A stretch of 64,000 bases of DNA from Actinobacillus seminis (GCF_002263215.1 NZ_NLFK01000001.1:62001-126000); one strand, 5' to 3'. Positions 42,408 through 53,032 are shown, counted from the first letter of the stretch. A program made the numbers and translations. Notes: generated from the letters alone by a model not told the origin.

Positions 42408-42430
42408 TTATCCACAACCACTGTGGATAT
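42408..42430. promoter_or_regulatory. Inverted pair of DnaA-type boxes
   Basis: TTATCCACA (42408-42416) is a perfect DnaA box. TGTGGATAT (42422-42430) is its inverse with one mismatch. Together they give the 8-base inverted repeat TATCCACA/TGTGGATA with a 5-base spacer. DnaA binding is inferred from the consensus. Confidence 0.5.
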
Positions 42431-42812
42431 AAAATTAGTGAGTAAAAAATATAAAAATCGGGGAATATCCGAGATAACCGGATCACACCGATTAACCAAT
42501 TGTTTTAAAATAGAAATTTTGGTTTTACCACAATAATTAAAACATCATTCACAATCCTTTAAATTGCGTTCAAACCGAGTTTTGGAGATGTTATTAAACT
42601 TGCCTACATGGTGCTTTGCTTGATAAATCTAAGTGGCGGTATGCCAATAGAAAATCGTCCTTTCATTGGAACTTTTATCTTTTCCAGCCCCCAATTTACC
42701 CTTACAAAATAGAAAACCGCTATTTATACACGAAATTTTGCGTAAGGTCATATTTTTAAAGCTAAAATGGCATTATACTTATTATATTACCTTTAATATA
42801 AGGAACCATTCT

Positions 42813-44306
42813 ATGTTCAAACAACTTCAACAGATCGGTAAAGCATTTATGCTCCCAATCGCCATATTACCTGCTGCAGGTTTACTTTTGGGGATTGGCG
42901 GTGCGTTATCTAATAAGGCTACAATTCAAGCCTACCCTATTTTAGATAATACTTTTCTTCAAGGTATTTTCCAGATTATGGCGGCAGCAGGGAGCGTGGT
43001 TTTTGCCAATCTTGCCCTTTTGCTTTGTATTGGTTTAGGAATTGGTTTGGCAAAACGAGATAAAGGCGTAGCAGCATTATCAGCTGTTGTCGGTTATCTT
43101 GTGATGACAGGAACAATTTCCGCACTCCTTCCCATTTTTTCTCCGGAAACCAAAGGGATTGACACAGGGGTTATTGGTTCATTGGTTATGGGGTTAATCA
43201 CCGTCAAACTACATAACAAATACAATAATATCCGGTTGCCACAGATTCTAGGATTCTTTGGCGGTTCTCGTTTTGTGCCGATTGTAACCTCTTTTGCAGC
43301 TATTTTCATTGGAGCTATTTTCTTCTTAATTTGGCCGACATTTCAACATTGGTTGATTTCTGCAGGAAAAGAGATTGCATCAATGGAGGAAGCGGGTACT
43401 TTCTTCTATGGTTTCTTAATGCGTTTAAGTGGTGCTGTTGGTTTACATCATATGATTTATCCGCTTTTTTGGTATACAGAGTTAGGTGGAACCGAAGTAG
43501 TGAATGGCGAAACTGTTATCGGTGCTCAAAAAATATTCTTTGCCCAATTAGCCGATCCCAATCATCATGGTCTATTTACTGAAGGAACACGTTTCTTTGC
43601 CGGTCGTTTTGATACCATGATGTTTGGCTTGCCTGCCGCTTGTTTAGCAATGTATCACACTGTGCCTAAAGCGCGTAGAAAAGCAATCGGTGGTTTATTT
43701 TTAGGTGCGGCATTAACATCATTTATTACAGGAATCACGGAGCCAATTGAGTTTATGTTCTTATTTGTTGCACCGTGGCTTTATGTATTCCATGCCTTCT
43801 TAGATGGAGTTTCATTCTATCTTGCGGATTTCTTAAACATTTCAATTGGTAACACTTTCTCTGGCGGTTTCATTGATTTCTTGCTTTTCGGTATTTTACA
43901 AGGCAACGAAAATACTAATTGGGTTCGCGTTGTGACGGTTGGTCTGCCTTGGGCTGCACTTTACTATTTTTCTTTCTTATTCCTTATTCGTAAATTTAAT
44001 GTGATGACCCTAGGAAGAGCGGATGATCAAGGAGAGATTATTGAGCAAAGCACAACATCATTGAATGAAAATGCACATGCTATTATTAAGGCATTAGGTA
44101 AAGCGGAGAATATTGAAAATGTTGATGCTTGTATTACTCGCTTACGTGTTGCAGTAAAAGATGTCAAAGCTGTCAATAGAGGTAAACTAAAAGCGCTGGG
44201 CGCGATTGACGTGCTTGAAGTTGGCGGCGGTATCCAAGCGGTATTTGGAGCAAAAGCTATACTCTATAAAACTGAAGTTAATCAAATTCTAGGCAAAGAA
44301 GATTAG
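42813..44306 (+). CDS. ptsG: PTS sugar permease EIICB, glucose/maltose type
   Basis: Transports and phosphorylates a hexose or related sugar through the phosphotransferase system. The start at 42813 after AAGGAA gives 497 residues; the longer frame is not family-like. The EIIC domain has about 10 helices and opens FKQLQQIGKAFMLPIAILPAAGLLLG, with LRLSGAVGLHHMIYP and GITEPIEFMFLFVAPWLY. The EIIB domain has the phospho-Cys in VDACITRLRV. There is no fused EIIA, so it must borrow EIIA-Glc. Parts resemble PtsG and parts MalX (LADPNHHGLFTEGTRF), so the substrate and symbol are uncertain. The gap to 44551 holds a short frame ending ALTQIAKLQAKLVI, which I cannot assign. Confidence 0.8.
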   Translation: MFKQLQQIGKAFMLPIAILPAAGLLLGIGGALSNKATIQAYPILDNTFLQGIFQIMAAAGSVVFANLALLLCIGLGIGLAKRDKGVAALSAVVGYLVMTGTISALLPIFSPETKGIDTGVIGSLVMGLITVKLHNKYNNIRLPQILGFFGGSRFVPIVTSFAAIFIGAIFFLIWPTFQHWLISAGKEIASMEEAGTFFYGFLMRLSGAVGLHHMIYPLFWYTELGGTEVVNGETVIGAQKIFFAQLADPNHHGLFTEGTRFFAGRFDTMMFGLPAACLAMYHTVPKARRKAIGGLFLGAALTSFITGITEPIEFMFLFVAPWLYVFHAFLDGVSFYLADFLNISIGNTFSGGFIDFLLFGILQGNENTNWVRVVTVGLPWAALYYFSFLFLIRKFNVMTLGRADDQGEIIEQSTTSLNENAHAIIKALGKAENIENVDACITRLRVAVKDVKAVNRGKLKALGAIDVLEVGGGIQAVFGAKAILYKTEVNQILGKED

Positions 44307-44492
44307 TATCACTCCGGCTGGAAATTGGAAAAGATGATTGCTTGTACTAAATTTGTTACAAAACGTAATGGAAAGATTAATAGAGCAAAATCGCGTGGAT
44401 AAATACAGCCAATTACCAGCACTTACACAAATAGCAAAACTACAGGCTAAGTTAGTTATCTAAAACAACCTTAAATTTTTTTATTTTAACAG

Positions 44493-44521
44493 TTGACAAG
44501 GTATAACAAGATCATTATTAT
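44493..44521 (+). promoter_or_regulatory. Strong promoter of tRNA-Asn
   Basis: TTGACA (44493-44498), 17 bases, then TATTAT (44516-44521). The following GTGCGTCCG is a GC-rich discriminator, typical of growth-rate-controlled stable RNA promoters. Confidence 0.85.
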
Positions 44522-44551
44522 GTGCGTCCGTTCCTTGTGATACAGAATTAT

Positions 44552-44627
44552 TCCTCCTTAGTTCAGTCGGTAGAACGGTGGACTGTTAATCCATATGTCG
44601 CTGGTTCAAGTCCAGCAGGAGGAGCCA
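44552..44627 (+). tRNA. tRNA-Asn (GTT)
   Basis: The 76-base gene starts TCCTCCTTAGTTCAG and ends GGAGGAGCCA, with the CCA encoded. The anticodon loop CTGTTAA gives anticodon GTT. The acceptor stem TCCTCCT/AGGAGGA and the T arm (GGTTCAAGTCC) are normal. Confidence 0.97.
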
Positions 44628-44789
44628 ATTTTTCTTTTGGTTAGTTTTTATTTGTCTCCTTTTATAGAAACTAATTTTCACAAAAGACTTTTAGCCCATC
44701 ACTGTATGGGCTTTATTTTTTTATTTCAAATAAATTCTACATCTATTATACTTCTCTTTTTTACGACATAATGTTAGGACGTTCACACT

Positions 44790-45758
44790 ATGTTATATCC
44801 TTTATTGGCAATTTTAATCGGTTTAATTATTTTAGTTTGGAGTGCGGATCGTTTTATCGATGGCGCAGCCTCATTTGCGCGCCATTTAGGAATGTCACCA
44901 CTGCTTATCGGTATTATCATTATTGGATTTGGCACTTCCGCACCAGAGATGATTGTATCGGCACTTTCCGCCTTAAATAACAGTCCGGGGATTGCGCTGG
45001 GTAACGCTTATGGTTCAAATATTACCAATATTGCCTTGATTTTAGGGGCAACTGCACTGATAAAACCGGTAACGGTAAACTCTTCTATCTTAAAACAAGA
45101 ATTACCGATTTTGTCTTTGGTGACGCTGATTTCCGCCTATTTGATTTATGATGCACAAATTTCCCATCTTGATGCACTGATTTTATTGGTGATTTTTGCT
45201 ATTTATATGAGCTGGATCATTTGGCAAGGACGGAAAAATAAACAAGATCCAATGAGCCGAAATGTGGAAGAAGAATTAGCAGAACATCCCTTGATGTCTA
45301 TGCCTAAGGCAATTATGTGGATGATCGTATGCTTAGTGTTATTAATTACCAGTTCTCAATTATTAGTTTGGGGAGCGGTGAAAGCGGCATCATTTTTGGG
45401 CGTAAGCGATTTGATTATCGGCTTAACGATCGTTGCGGTGGGCACCTCCTTGCCGGAACTTGCCGCTTCAATCATGGCAGCAAGAAAAGGCGAATCGGAT
45501 TTAGCAGTAGGAAATATTATTGGCTCTAACTTATTTAATACCTTAGCAGTTGTCGGGATTGCAGGCTCCATTACGCCAATTCAAGTCGGCAATGAAATTT
45601 TCTCACGTGATATGTTAATGATGACGATTTTAACCTTCTCGCTGTTTATTTTTGGTTATGGTGTCAAAAAACAAGGAACCATCAATCGTTTTAAAGGCTT
45701 GTTATTACTTGCCGGTTATGTGGCTTATACCGCTTATTTAATTAAAACAGCGATTTAA
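44790..45758 (+). CDS. yrbG: Sodium/calcium exchanger family antiporter YrbG
   Basis: Inner-membrane cation antiporter of the CaCA family, 322 residues (E. coli YrbG 325). It has about 10 helices in two inverted repeats. Each repeat carries an alpha motif: GFGTSAPEMIVSALSAL with GNAYGSNITNIALILG in the first, AVGTSLPELAASIMAA with GNIIGSNLFNTLAVVG in the second. The transported ions are inferred from the family. It converges with rsmI across a long hairpin. Confidence 0.94.
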   Translation: MLYPLLAILIGLIILVWSADRFIDGAASFARHLGMSPLLIGIIIIGFGTSAPEMIVSALSALNNSPGIALGNAYGSNITNIALILGATALIKPVTVNSSILKQELPILSLVTLISAYLIYDAQISHLDALILLVIFAIYMSWIIWQGRKNKQDPMSRNVEEELAEHPLMSMPKAIMWMIVCLVLLITSSQLLVWGAVKAASFLGVSDLIIGLTIVAVGTSLPELAASIMAARKGESDLAVGNIIGSNLFNTLAVVGIAGSITPIQVGNEIFSRDMLMMTILTFSLFIFGYGVKKQGTINRFKGLLLLAGYVAYTAYLIKTAI

Positions 45759-45767
45759 GCACTATTC

Positions 45768-45812
45768 GGTTTGTTACTTTCTCATCTCGTAGCAGTGAGA
45801 AAGTAACAAACC
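45768..45812. terminator. 17-bp perfect hairpin between yrbG and rsmI
   Basis: GGTTTGTTACTTTCTCA (45768-45784) and TGAGAAAGTAACAAACC (45796-45812) are exact reverse complements with an 11-base loop. There is no T tail on either side, so it may block RNA ends or act as a bidirectional terminator in an unusual form. Confidence 0.65.
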
Positions 45813-45823
45813 ACTCTCAATTC

Positions 45824-46669
45824 CTATACAAAATTATCCAATCCAAATTGATATAACGCATTTTTCTTATATCCGTACAATTCCGCCACGATCGCTGAGG
45901 CTTTTTTTAGCGGCAATTCTTGGGTAATTAGTTGAAGCGCTTTAATGGCTTGTGGGCTAAATTCAGCATTTGGCTCCGCACTTTTACCTTCGATTATCAA
46001 AACCATCTCGCCTTTGGTACGATTAGGATCCTCTGCAAGCCATATACGCAACCGCCCCACTTCATCACCAATGATGGTTTCCCAAGTTTTAGTGATTTCC
46101 CTTGCCAACACCACATAGCGCTCGGTGCCTAATACCGTTTCAATATCTGCCAAACTGTCTAAAATACGGTGGGTAGATTCATAAAAAATTAAGGTACGCG
46201 CTTCATCAGCAAGTTCCGTTAATTTATCTCGTCTCGCTTTACTTTTTGCCGGCAAAAAGCCTTCAAAACAAAAACGATCCGAAGCAATACCGGAGGCGCA
46301 TAACGCGGTAATCGCCGCACAAGCTCCGGGCAGCGGCACAACACGAATGCCCGCTTGACGACATTTTCTGACCACATGAAATCCCGGATCACTGATAAGC
46401 GGCGTTCCTGCATCAGAAATCAAGGCAATATGGTTGCCTTGACGCAATTTTTCCACCAACAAATCCGCTTTTTGTTGCTCGTTGTGATCATGTAGCGCAA
46501 AAAATGGTTTTTTAATGCCATAATGATTTAACAACAATCCGCTGTGACGGGTATCTTCCGCCGCAATAAGATCCACTTGGTTAAAAATATCCAGCGCGCG
46601 TGCGGTCATATCCTGTAAGTTTCCGATCGGCGTGGCAACAATATATAAAATTCCACTTAAATTATTCAT
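45824..46669 (-). CDS. rsmI: 16S rRNA 2'-O-methyltransferase RsmI
   Basis: Methylates the ribose of C1402 in 16S rRNA using SAM. The 281 residues (E. coli 286) have the tetrapyrrole-methylase fold: [13 protein letters not shown] at the N-terminus, [17 protein letters not shown] and [15 protein letters not shown]. It is divergent from lpoA, the usual arrangement in enteric relatives. Confidence 0.96.
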   Translation of the reverse strand: MNNLSGILYIVATPIGNLQDMTARALDIFNQVDLIAAEDTRHSGLLLNHYGIKKPFFALHDHNEQQKADLLVEKLRQGNHIALISDAGTPLISDPGFHVVRKCRQAGIRVVPLPGACAAITALCASGIASDRFCFEGFLPAKSKARRDKLTELADEARTLIFYESTHRILDSLADIETVLGTERYVVLAREITKTWETIIGDEVGRLRIWLAEDPNRTKGEMVLIIEGKSAEPNAEFSPQAIKALQLITQELPLKKASAIVAELYGYKKNALYQFGLDNFV

Positions 46670-46746
46670 TTTTTGACTTCTTTTATTTGATTTTACGCAT
46701 TGAGATAAGTAAGATCACGCTGTTGTTTTAATAACAAGGAGTGATT

Positions 46747-48468
46747 ATGTCTATTCTATTACAATGTATTCATTTAAAAAAACGATTAATACCGTTTTTC
46801 TTTGCTTTAGTATTAGCCGGTTGTGCGAATATTTTTAGCAACAGTTTCACCGATACATTAAAAAATGACGCTAATGCCAATTCCGATTTTTATATTAATC
46901 GAATTGCACAAACCAAAAGCGTTGAAGATCAACAAACTTATAAATTACTTGCTGCACGTGTACTTGTCACTGAAAATAAAGTTGCCGGCGCAGAAGCCTT
47001 TCTTTCTGAGTTAAAAGATCTGACCGAACCGCAATTATTAGACAAATCCATTGTTGACGCCCATGTTTCTGCGGCGAAAAAAAATAATCAATTAGCCAAA
47101 AGTCAATTGGCAGTAATTAATTTAGCATTATTAAGCCCCTCTCAAAAAGCACGTTATTATGAAGTAGCGGCGCGTATCGCAGAAAATCAAAACGACACGA
47201 TTGAAGCGGTAAAAGCACGTATTCAAATTGATAATTTCCTGACTGATACGCAAAGAAAACAAGAAAATAATGACCGCACTTGGGCATTATTGCGTAATAC
47301 TAATCGCGGTGTAATTAATAATACGATCGTGGAAGGCAGCCCCGCATTGGCGGGATGGATTGCGTTGGCAAAAGCGTATAATGACAACATCAATACTCCG
47401 GCGCAATTAAGTCAATCGCTACAAAATTGGCGATTATCTTATCCAAGTCATAGCGCTACTTATTTATTCCCGACCGAATTGCGCGGTTTATTTAATTTCC
47501 AAGGTACAAATTTAAGTCAAATTGCCTTGTTATTACCGCTTAGCGACAATGCGCAATTAATTGGTAATACAATTAAAAAAGGGTTTGATGATGCTAGAGG
47601 CGATTCAGCAATTCAAGTCGCCGTATTTGATACCATGACACAATCGATCGAAAGCATTATTGAACAAGCCAAACAGCAAGGCATTACTACCCTTGTCGGT
47701 CCGTTGTTAAAACAAAATGTCGATACACTTTTAAATAACCCAACCCACATTCAAGGATTGAGTGTGCTTGCACTAAATTCAACACCAAATGCACGTGCTA
47801 TCGGGCAACTTTGTTATTATGGTTTATCGCCGGAAGATGAAGCGGAATCCGCAGCGAATAAAATGTGGAATGATGGTATTCGCAATCCGCTAGTGCTTGT
47901 TCCACAAGCAGATGTCGGTCAACGCACAGCGTCAGCGTTTAACGTACGTTGGCAACAATTAGCTGCGACAGATGCCAATATTCGTTTTTACAACAATCCT
48001 GACGATATTAACTTTGCCTTACAAGGAGGTTTAAGCCAAAATGCGGAAGCCTTATATATTGTCGCAACCAGCGAGCAATTAGCTGAAATTAAAACTTCAG
48101 TGGATAATACCAATCGTAACTTAAAATTATATGCAAGTTCCCGCAGTAATTCACCGAATAACGGTCCGGAATATCGTTTATTAATGAACGGATTACAATT
48201 CAGCGATATCCCATTCTTTAAAGAGACAAGTTCAGCGCAATATCGCCAAATTGAACAAATAACCAATGGCGATTATTCGTTGATACGTTTATACGCAATG
48301 GGAGCGGATGCATGGTTGTTAATCAACCAATTTAATGAATTACGCCAAGTTCCCGGATTTAGTATTAACGGTTTAACCGGAAAATTGAGTGCCGGAACAA
48401 ATTGTAACATTGAACGTGATATGACGTGGTTTGTGTATCAAAATGCCGACGTCGTTGCAATTAATTAA
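46747..48468 (+). CDS. lpoA: Outer-membrane lipoprotein LpoA, activator of PBP1A
   Basis: Activates the peptidoglycan synthase PBP1A from the outer membrane. The start at 46747 follows AAGGAG at 5 bases; the GTG two codons upstream is less likely. The 573 residues include a lipobox LAGC with Cys26, an N-terminal TPR-like helical domain (to about 255) and a C-terminal periplasmic-binding-protein-like domain that opens [21 protein letters not shown]. It heads lpoA-yraN-diaA-dolP. Confidence 0.95.
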   Translation: MSILLQCIHLKKRLIPFFFALVLAGCANIFSNSFTDTLKNDANANSDFYINRIAQTKSVEDQQTYKLLAARVLVTENKVAGAEAFLSELKDLTEPQLLDKSIVDAHVSAAKKNNQLAKSQLAVINLALLSPSQKARYYEVAARIAENQNDTIEAVKARIQIDNFLTDTQRKQENNDRTWALLRNTNRGVINNTIVEGSPALAGWIALAKAYNDNINTPAQLSQSLQNWRLSYPSHSATYLFPTELRGLFNFQGTNLSQIALLLPLSDNAQLIGNTIKKGFDDARGDSAIQVAVFDTMTQSIESIIEQAKQQGITTLVGPLLKQNVDTLLNNPTHIQGLSVLALNSTPNARAIGQLCYYGLSPEDEAESAANKMWNDGIRNPLVLVPQADVGQRTASAFNVRWQQLAATDANIRFYNNPDDINFALQGGLSQNAEALYIVATSEQLAEIKTSVDNTNRNLKLYASSRSNSPNNGPEYRLLMNGLQFSDIPFFKETSSAQYRQIEQITNGDYSLIRLYAMGADAWLLINQFNELRQVPGFSINGLTGKLSAGTNCNIERDMTWFVYQNADVVAIN

Positions 48469-48479
48469 GCATTAAATCC

Positions 48480-48839
48480 ATGTTTTTTTCAAAACGTCAA
48501 CAAGGGGCGAGCTTTGAGCAGGAAGCTCGCCTTTTCTTAGAACACAAAGGGTTGGTATTTATTGCCGCCAATCAATCGTTTAAATGCGGTGAACTGGATC
48601 TTATTATGCGTGATCAAGATACTATCGTCTTTGTGGAAGTACGCCAACGTTCCAATAACCGTTTCGGCTCTGCCATAGACAGTGTTGATTGGCGCAAACA
48701 GCAAAAATGGCTGGATGCAGCAAGTTTATGGTTAGCAAAACAAAATTGTAGTCTAGAAGATACCGATTGCCGTTTTGATTTAATTGCTTTTGGTAAAAGC
48801 GAAGAAGACATACAATGGATCCCCAATTTTCTCGATTAA
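48480..48839 (+). CDS. yraN: UPF0102 nuclease-fold protein YraN
   Basis: Family of unknown role with a restriction-endonuclease-like fold. The 119 residues contain [38 protein letters not shown] (the D-ExK type core) and DCRFDLIAF. It lies 11 bases after lpoA and just before diaA. Confidence 0.93.
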   Translation: MFFSKRQQGASFEQEARLFLEHKGLVFIAANQSFKCGELDLIMRDQDTIVFVEVRQRSNNRFGSAIDSVDWRKQQKWLDAASLWLAKQNCSLEDTDCRFDLIAFGKSEEDIQWIPNFLD

Positions 48840-48844
48840 ATCCT

Positions 48845-49429
48845 ATGTTAGATAAAATAAAAGATCTCTATACGGAAAATATTCAAACCCAAATTTCCTC
48901 CTCCAGTTTGCTGCCGCCGGTGATTGTACAAGCAGCACAAAATATAGTGAATTGCTTATTACGCGGAAATAAAATTATCGTTTGTGGTCATGGACGTTCT
49001 TATGCCAATGCACAATTTTTAGTTGCCAACCTTTTGCATCGTTATGAATTAGAAAGACCCAGTTTTCCCTCTATCTTATTAAGTATGGATAGTGCGGTCG
49101 GTTGTGCAATTATTTCTGACAATAATCCATCCAATCTCTATCAACGCCAATTTAATGCAGTGGCACAACAAGGTGATCTACTGGTGGTCTTTTCCCCAAG
49201 CGGAAATGAAGAAACCATCTTAGATCTTATTCATTGTGCCTTAACCAAAGAGATTAATATTATTGCCTTAACTGGCGCCAATTGTGACCATCTGCGCGGT
49301 TTTTTAACGGAAAACGATTTAGAAATTGCTATTCCGCATAATAAAGAAAGTCGCATTATGGAGAACCATCTCTTCATCATCAATGCGATTTGTGAATTAA
49401 TTGATTTTTCACTTTTTTCGCATTCATAA
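48845..49429 (+). CDS. diaA: DnaA initiator-associating protein DiaA (SIS domain)
   Basis: In E. coli DiaA binds DnaA and promotes timely initiation at oriC. I start at MLDKIKDLYTENIQTQI (48845), which aligns with the E. coli N-terminus and gives 194 residues. The frame is open 30 bases further, into yraN. The SIS fold shows IIVCGHGRSYANAQF and VVFSPSGNEETIL. The phosphosugar site residues differ from GmhA, supporting DiaA. Confidence 0.9.
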   Translation: MLDKIKDLYTENIQTQISSSSLLPPVIVQAAQNIVNCLLRGNKIIVCGHGRSYANAQFLVANLLHRYELERPSFPSILLSMDSAVGCAIISDNNPSNLYQRQFNAVAQQGDLLVVFSPSGNEETILDLIHCALTKEINIIALTGANCDHLRGFLTENDLEIAIPHNKESRIMENHLFIINAICELIDFSLFSHS

Positions 49430-49483
49430 CTTGACAGAAAAAGTAATTTTAAGCCACACTTAAGAAGCCTAAAGGAGGTAAAA

Positions 49484-50077
49484 ATGAATCTAACGCAGTT
49501 AAAAAAACTTAGCATGATTATCGGCGGAGCTATTTTATTACAAGGTTGTGTCACTGCAACCGTAGCGGGAATTACCAGCATTGGTGCAGTCGCAGCCAAG
49601 GTAGCCACAGATCCTCGCACCATAGGTACACAGGTTGATGATGAAACATTGGAAGAAAAAGTGTTATCCGCAATTCGCAGCGATGAACAAATAAAATCAG
49701 AAGCCCGTATCAATGTCGTATCATACAGTGGGCGAGTATTACTAATAGGTCAAGTACCCAATGGAAATTTAAAAGAAATTGCGACCAGCTTAGCCAAAGG
49801 CGTTGAAGGCGTTAATGTCGTATATAATGAAATTCGCATTACCCAACCACTTACTATCGCTCAAATTAGTAAAGATAGCTGGATTACTACACAAATAAAA
49901 TCAAAAATGTTGGTGGATTCCGCAGTAAAAGCTACCGATGTAAAAGTAATTACTGAAGACGGGGAAGTTTTTCTGATGGGAAATTTAACCCAAAATCAAG
50001 GCAATGCAGCCGCAGAAATTGCACGCAATGTTGCCGGAGTTAAAAAAGTGGTTAAAGTCTTTAATTACTTAAACTAA
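49484..50077 (+). CDS. dolP: Outer-membrane lipoprotein with two BON domains (DolP/YraP)
   Basis: Supports outer-membrane integrity and BAM function in E. coli. The 197 residues have a lipobox LQGC with Cys22 and two BON domains (about 45-115 and 125-192), each with a GxVxLxGxV-like core: YSGRVLLIGQVPNG and EDGEVFLMGNLTQN. AAAGGAGG is a strong ribosome binding site. A 10-bp terminator follows. Confidence 0.95.
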   Translation: MNLTQLKKLSMIIGGAILLQGCVTATVAGITSIGAVAAKVATDPRTIGTQVDDETLEEKVLSAIRSDEQIKSEARINVVSYSGRVLLIGQVPNGNLKEIATSLAKGVEGVNVVYNEIRITQPLTIAQISKDSWITTQIKSKMLVDSAVKATDVKVITEDGEVFLMGNLTQNQGNAAAEIARNVAGVKKVVKVFNYLN

Positions 50078-50091
50078 GCAATGGTTACTCC

Positions 50092-50120
50092 AAAAAAGAG
50101 CACCAAAGGCGCTCTTTTTT
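50092..50120 (+). terminator. Terminator after dolP
   Basis: AAAAAAGAGC (50092-50101) pairs perfectly with GCTCTTTTTT (50111-50120). Confidence 0.85.
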
Positions 50121-50129
50121 ATGTTGATA

Positions 50130-50600
50130 TTAATCCGGATACTTAATTTCCACCACATTTCCACGCGAGCTTCCCTTCTCCCAATTGAGCGCAACTAGCG
50201 TTGCAGGATAAAAACTGACCGGATTTACACCACAAATTTCGCTGACGATTTCGCCTACTAACGGAAGATGTGAAACCAGCAAAACTTGCTGCACACCTTG
50301 ATCTGCCAATAGGGATAAATAAGAGGCTACATTTGTCGCATTGCCATAAGGTGTAATTTCGTCCCAAAATTCATATTTCTGCGCAAATTCCCCCTTATAA
50401 ACCTGATCGATTAATCCCGCAGTTTCTTGAGTACGTACATAAGGGCTCACCAATATTTTATCAAATGTGCCAAGTGCGGTCTTTTTTAGCCAAATTCCTT
50501 GTGCGCCGGCTTGCGCTCTACCACGTGCATTCAGATGGCGATCTTTATCCGATTTCGCCATCACCTCCGCTTCACCGTGTCGCATTATCCATATTTTCAT
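50130..50600 (-). CDS. sixA: Phosphohistidine phosphatase SixA
   Basis: Removes phosphate from histidines; in E. coli it acts on ArcB and on PTS-Ntr proteins. Starting at MKIWIMRHGEAE (50600), after a GGAG motif, gives 156 residues. The longer frame overlaps glmM. The catalytic RHG (Arg7, His8) and a second His in LLVSHLPLVGEI are present. It follows glmM with a 26-base gap. Confidence 0.93.
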   Translation of the reverse strand: MKIWIMRHGEAEVMAKSDKDRHLNARGRAQAGAQGIWLKKTALGTFDKILVSPYVRTQETAGLIDQVYKGEFAQKYEFWDEITPYGNATNVASYLSLLADQGVQQVLLVSHLPLVGEIVSEICGVNPVSFYPATLVALNWEKGSSRGNVVEIKYPD

Positions 50601-50626
50601 GCTTACTCCAATATCCGCTTGCCAAC

Positions 50627-51961
50627 TTAGTTTGCTTTGACTGCGTCGGCAATTTGCTCGGCACATTGTTGTGCCAGATCACCATCCTCACATTCCACCA
50701 TCACGCGAATTAAGGGTTCAGTACCGGATTTGCGCAATAAAATGCGCCCTTTCCCGCTCAAGCGCTGTTCAGTTGCCGCCGCCGCTGCTTTTACCGCTTC
50801 GCTTTCCAACGGATTTGTACCGTTAGCAAAACGCACATTAATTAACACTTGAGGGAATAATTTAACCGCACTGGCTAACTCATTTAAAGAAAGACCATGT
50901 TGTACTATTGCTGCCAATACCGCAAGGGAAGCAATAATACCGTCTCCGGTGGTATTTTTATCGGCAATAATAATATGCCCGGAGTTTTCGCCCCCTAATG
51001 TCCAACCGTTTTCTTGCATTTTTTCCAATACATAACGATCGCCTACATTGGCACGAATAAACGGAATTGCCAATTGCTTCAAGGCAATTTCAAGGCTCAT
51101 ATTGCTCATCAAGGTTCCCACAACACCGCCTTTCAAATTACCGGCGCGTAAAGCCTCGCGTGCAATAATAAACAGAATTTGGTCACCATCCACTTTATTA
51201 CCTAAGTGATCCACCATAATCAAACGGTCACCATCACCATCATAAGCTAAACCAACGTCCGCCTTGGTTTCTAATACCTTATCTTGCAACGCTTTAATAT
51301 CCGTTGCGCCGCATTTTTCATTAATATTGATACCGTTCGGATCACAACCAATTTCGATCACCTCCGCCCCTAATTCGCGCATCACATTCGGCGCAATATG
51401 ATAAGTCGCTCCATTGGCACAATCCACCACAATTTTATAATTTTCCAAACTCAAGTTTGATGGAAATGTACTTTTACAAAACTCGATATAACGCCCTGCC
51501 GCATCATTAATTCGGCTAGCGCGTCCTAATTGAGCTGACTCAACGCAATCCATTGATTGATCCATCATGGCTTCTATAGCTTCTTCCACATCATCCGGCA
51601 ATTTAGTCCCTTGCGTAGAGAAAAATTTAATCCCGTTATCATAATACGGGTTATGTGACGCTGAAATTACAATACCCGCTTCGGCACGAAAGGTTCTTGT
51701 CAAATAAGCGATCGCCGGTGTCGGCATTGGTCCGGTAAATGCCGCGGATAACCCCGCTGCTGCAAGACCGGCTTCCAAGGCTGACTCCAACATATAGCCT
51801 GAAATTCGCGTATCTTTGCCGATTAATACAGTACGCGATCCTTGAGTCGCCAATACTTTACCTGCAGCCCATCCCAGTTTTAATACAAAATCCGGCGTAA
51901 TTGGAGATGTTCCAACTTTACCGCGTACACCATCAGTTCCAAAATATTTACGTTCCGCCAT
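50627..51961 (-). CDS. glmM: Phosphoglucosamine mutase
   Basis: Converts glucosamine-6-phosphate to glucosamine-1-phosphate for peptidoglycan and LPS synthesis. The 444 residues (E. coli 445) start [12 protein letters not shown] and show the phosphoserine loop [13 protein letters not shown], the metal loop [13 protein letters not shown], the sugar loop GGENSGHII and the phosphate loop [14 protein letters not shown]. It lies 29 bases after folP. Confidence 0.97.
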   Translation of the reverse strand: MAERKYFGTDGVRGKVGTSPITPDFVLKLGWAAGKVLATQGSRTVLIGKDTRISGYMLESALEAGLAAAGLSAAFTGPMPTPAIAYLTRTFRAEAGIVISASHNPYYDNGIKFFSTQGTKLPDDVEEAIEAMMDQSMDCVESAQLGRASRINDAAGRYIEFCKSTFPSNLSLENYKIVVDCANGATYHIAPNVMRELGAEVIEIGCDPNGININEKCGATDIKALQDKVLETKADVGLAYDGDGDRLIMVDHLGNKVDGDQILFIIAREALRAGNLKGGVVGTLMSNMSLEIALKQLAIPFIRANVGDRYVLEKMQENGWTLGGENSGHIIIADKNTTGDGIIASLAVLAAIVQHGLSLNELASAVKLFPQVLINVRFANGTNPLESEAVKAAAAATEQRLSGKGRILLRKSGTEPLIRVMVECEDGDLAQQCAEQIADAVKAN

Positions 51962-51990
51962 AATGATTGCCCTTTTATGTTTATTTTGTA

Positions 51991-52818
51991 TTATGCATTA
52001 ATCGTGGCTTGCCAAATTTTTAGCACATCCTGCGTTTGTGCTACATCATGTACGCGCACGATAGCTGCCCCGTTGATCACTGCGATTAATGCCGCCGCCG
52101 CACTGCCCACCGCACGCTGATCTACCGGTTTATCCAACGCCATACCGATCATTCTTTTGCGCGACAATCCTGCCAATACAGGATAACCGTCCTGACAAAA
52201 TTGATTAAGCTGTTGTAATAATTTGTAATTATGTTGCTCGGTTTTCCCAAAACCAAATCCCATATCCCAAATTAAATGTTCTTTTTTCATCCCGGCTTGC
52301 AAACAAAGTGCGGTGCGTTTTTGTAAAAAATCCAACACTTCACTGACCACATCTTCATATTGTGGATTTTCTTGCATTGTACGTGGCTGACCTTGCATAT
52401 GCATAATACACGTAGGCAAATCCAACTGAATTGCCGTTTCCAACGCCCCGGGTTCTTGCAAAGCACGAATATCATTGATTATATCCATACCGACTTTAGC
52501 ACTTTCCAACATTACTTCAGCTTTAGAGGTATCTACTGAAATCCAACAATCAAAACGTTTTCTTACAGCTTCAACTAAAGGCACAACACGATCCAATTCT
52601 TGCTCCAAACTTACTTCTGCCGCATTAGGACGAGTGGATTCACCACCAATATCAATAATTGAAGCACCAGCTTTCAGCATTTTTTCAGCTTGGATAAGTG
52701 CTTTATCCAGCTGAAAAAATTGTCCGCTATCAGAAAATGAATCAGGGGTAAAATTTAAAATTCCCATGATTTTAGGTAAAGTAAGATCCAAAGTTTTATT
52801 GTTTGCTTGTAATTTCAT
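51991..52818 (-). CDS. folP: Dihydropteroate synthase
   Basis: Joins p-aminobenzoate to the pterin in folate synthesis; it is the sulfonamide target. The 275 residues contain [34 protein letters not shown] and GLSRKRMIG. It is transcribed with glmM and sixA. In Haemophilus and E. coli ftsH lies next to folP. Here a TonB receptor gene stands between them. Confidence 0.97.
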   Translation of the reverse strand: MKLQANNKTLDLTLPKIMGILNFTPDSFSDSGQFFQLDKALIQAEKMLKAGASIIDIGGESTRPNAAEVSLEQELDRVVPLVEAVRKRFDCWISVDTSKAEVMLESAKVGMDIINDIRALQEPGALETAIQLDLPTCIMHMQGQPRTMQENPQYEDVVSEVLDFLQKRTALCLQAGMKKEHLIWDMGFGFGKTEQHNYKLLQQLNQFCQDGYPVLAGLSRKRMIGMALDKPVDQRAVGSAAAALIAVINGAAIVRVHDVAQTQDVLKIWQATINA

Positions 52819-53032
52819 TTGCTCTGCTACGCAATCAAGTTAAAAGTGCGGTCAATTATAGCGGAATATTGGAATGAACAAAAATAAAAAAATTTTTGAG
52901 AATAAATACAAAAATAATGAATAAAACACTGAAAAACGCCCAAAAAAGTAGCTTACCTTTGAACTCTATATTGAATGTTTATGCAATTCATATTCTTTTT
53001 TATTCTCTCGGATAAAAATCTTTACATTAAAA

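Larger units (their letters stand above)
42046..42812. other. Long AT-rich gap between uvrB and the PTS gene
   Basis: No gene is supported. It holds an uptake word (near 42100), two near-identical segments separated by 16 A (42238-42337), an inverted pair of DnaA-type boxes (42408-42430) and the promoter region of the PTS gene. The open frame before the PTS start at 42813 does not look like family sequence. Confidence 0.6.

Noticed and set aside
44307..44463. Frame ending ERLIEQNRVDKYSQLPALTQ...KLVI after the PTS gene
   Set aside because: It may be a gene remnant, but it is short, has no good start in context, and I could not assign a family.
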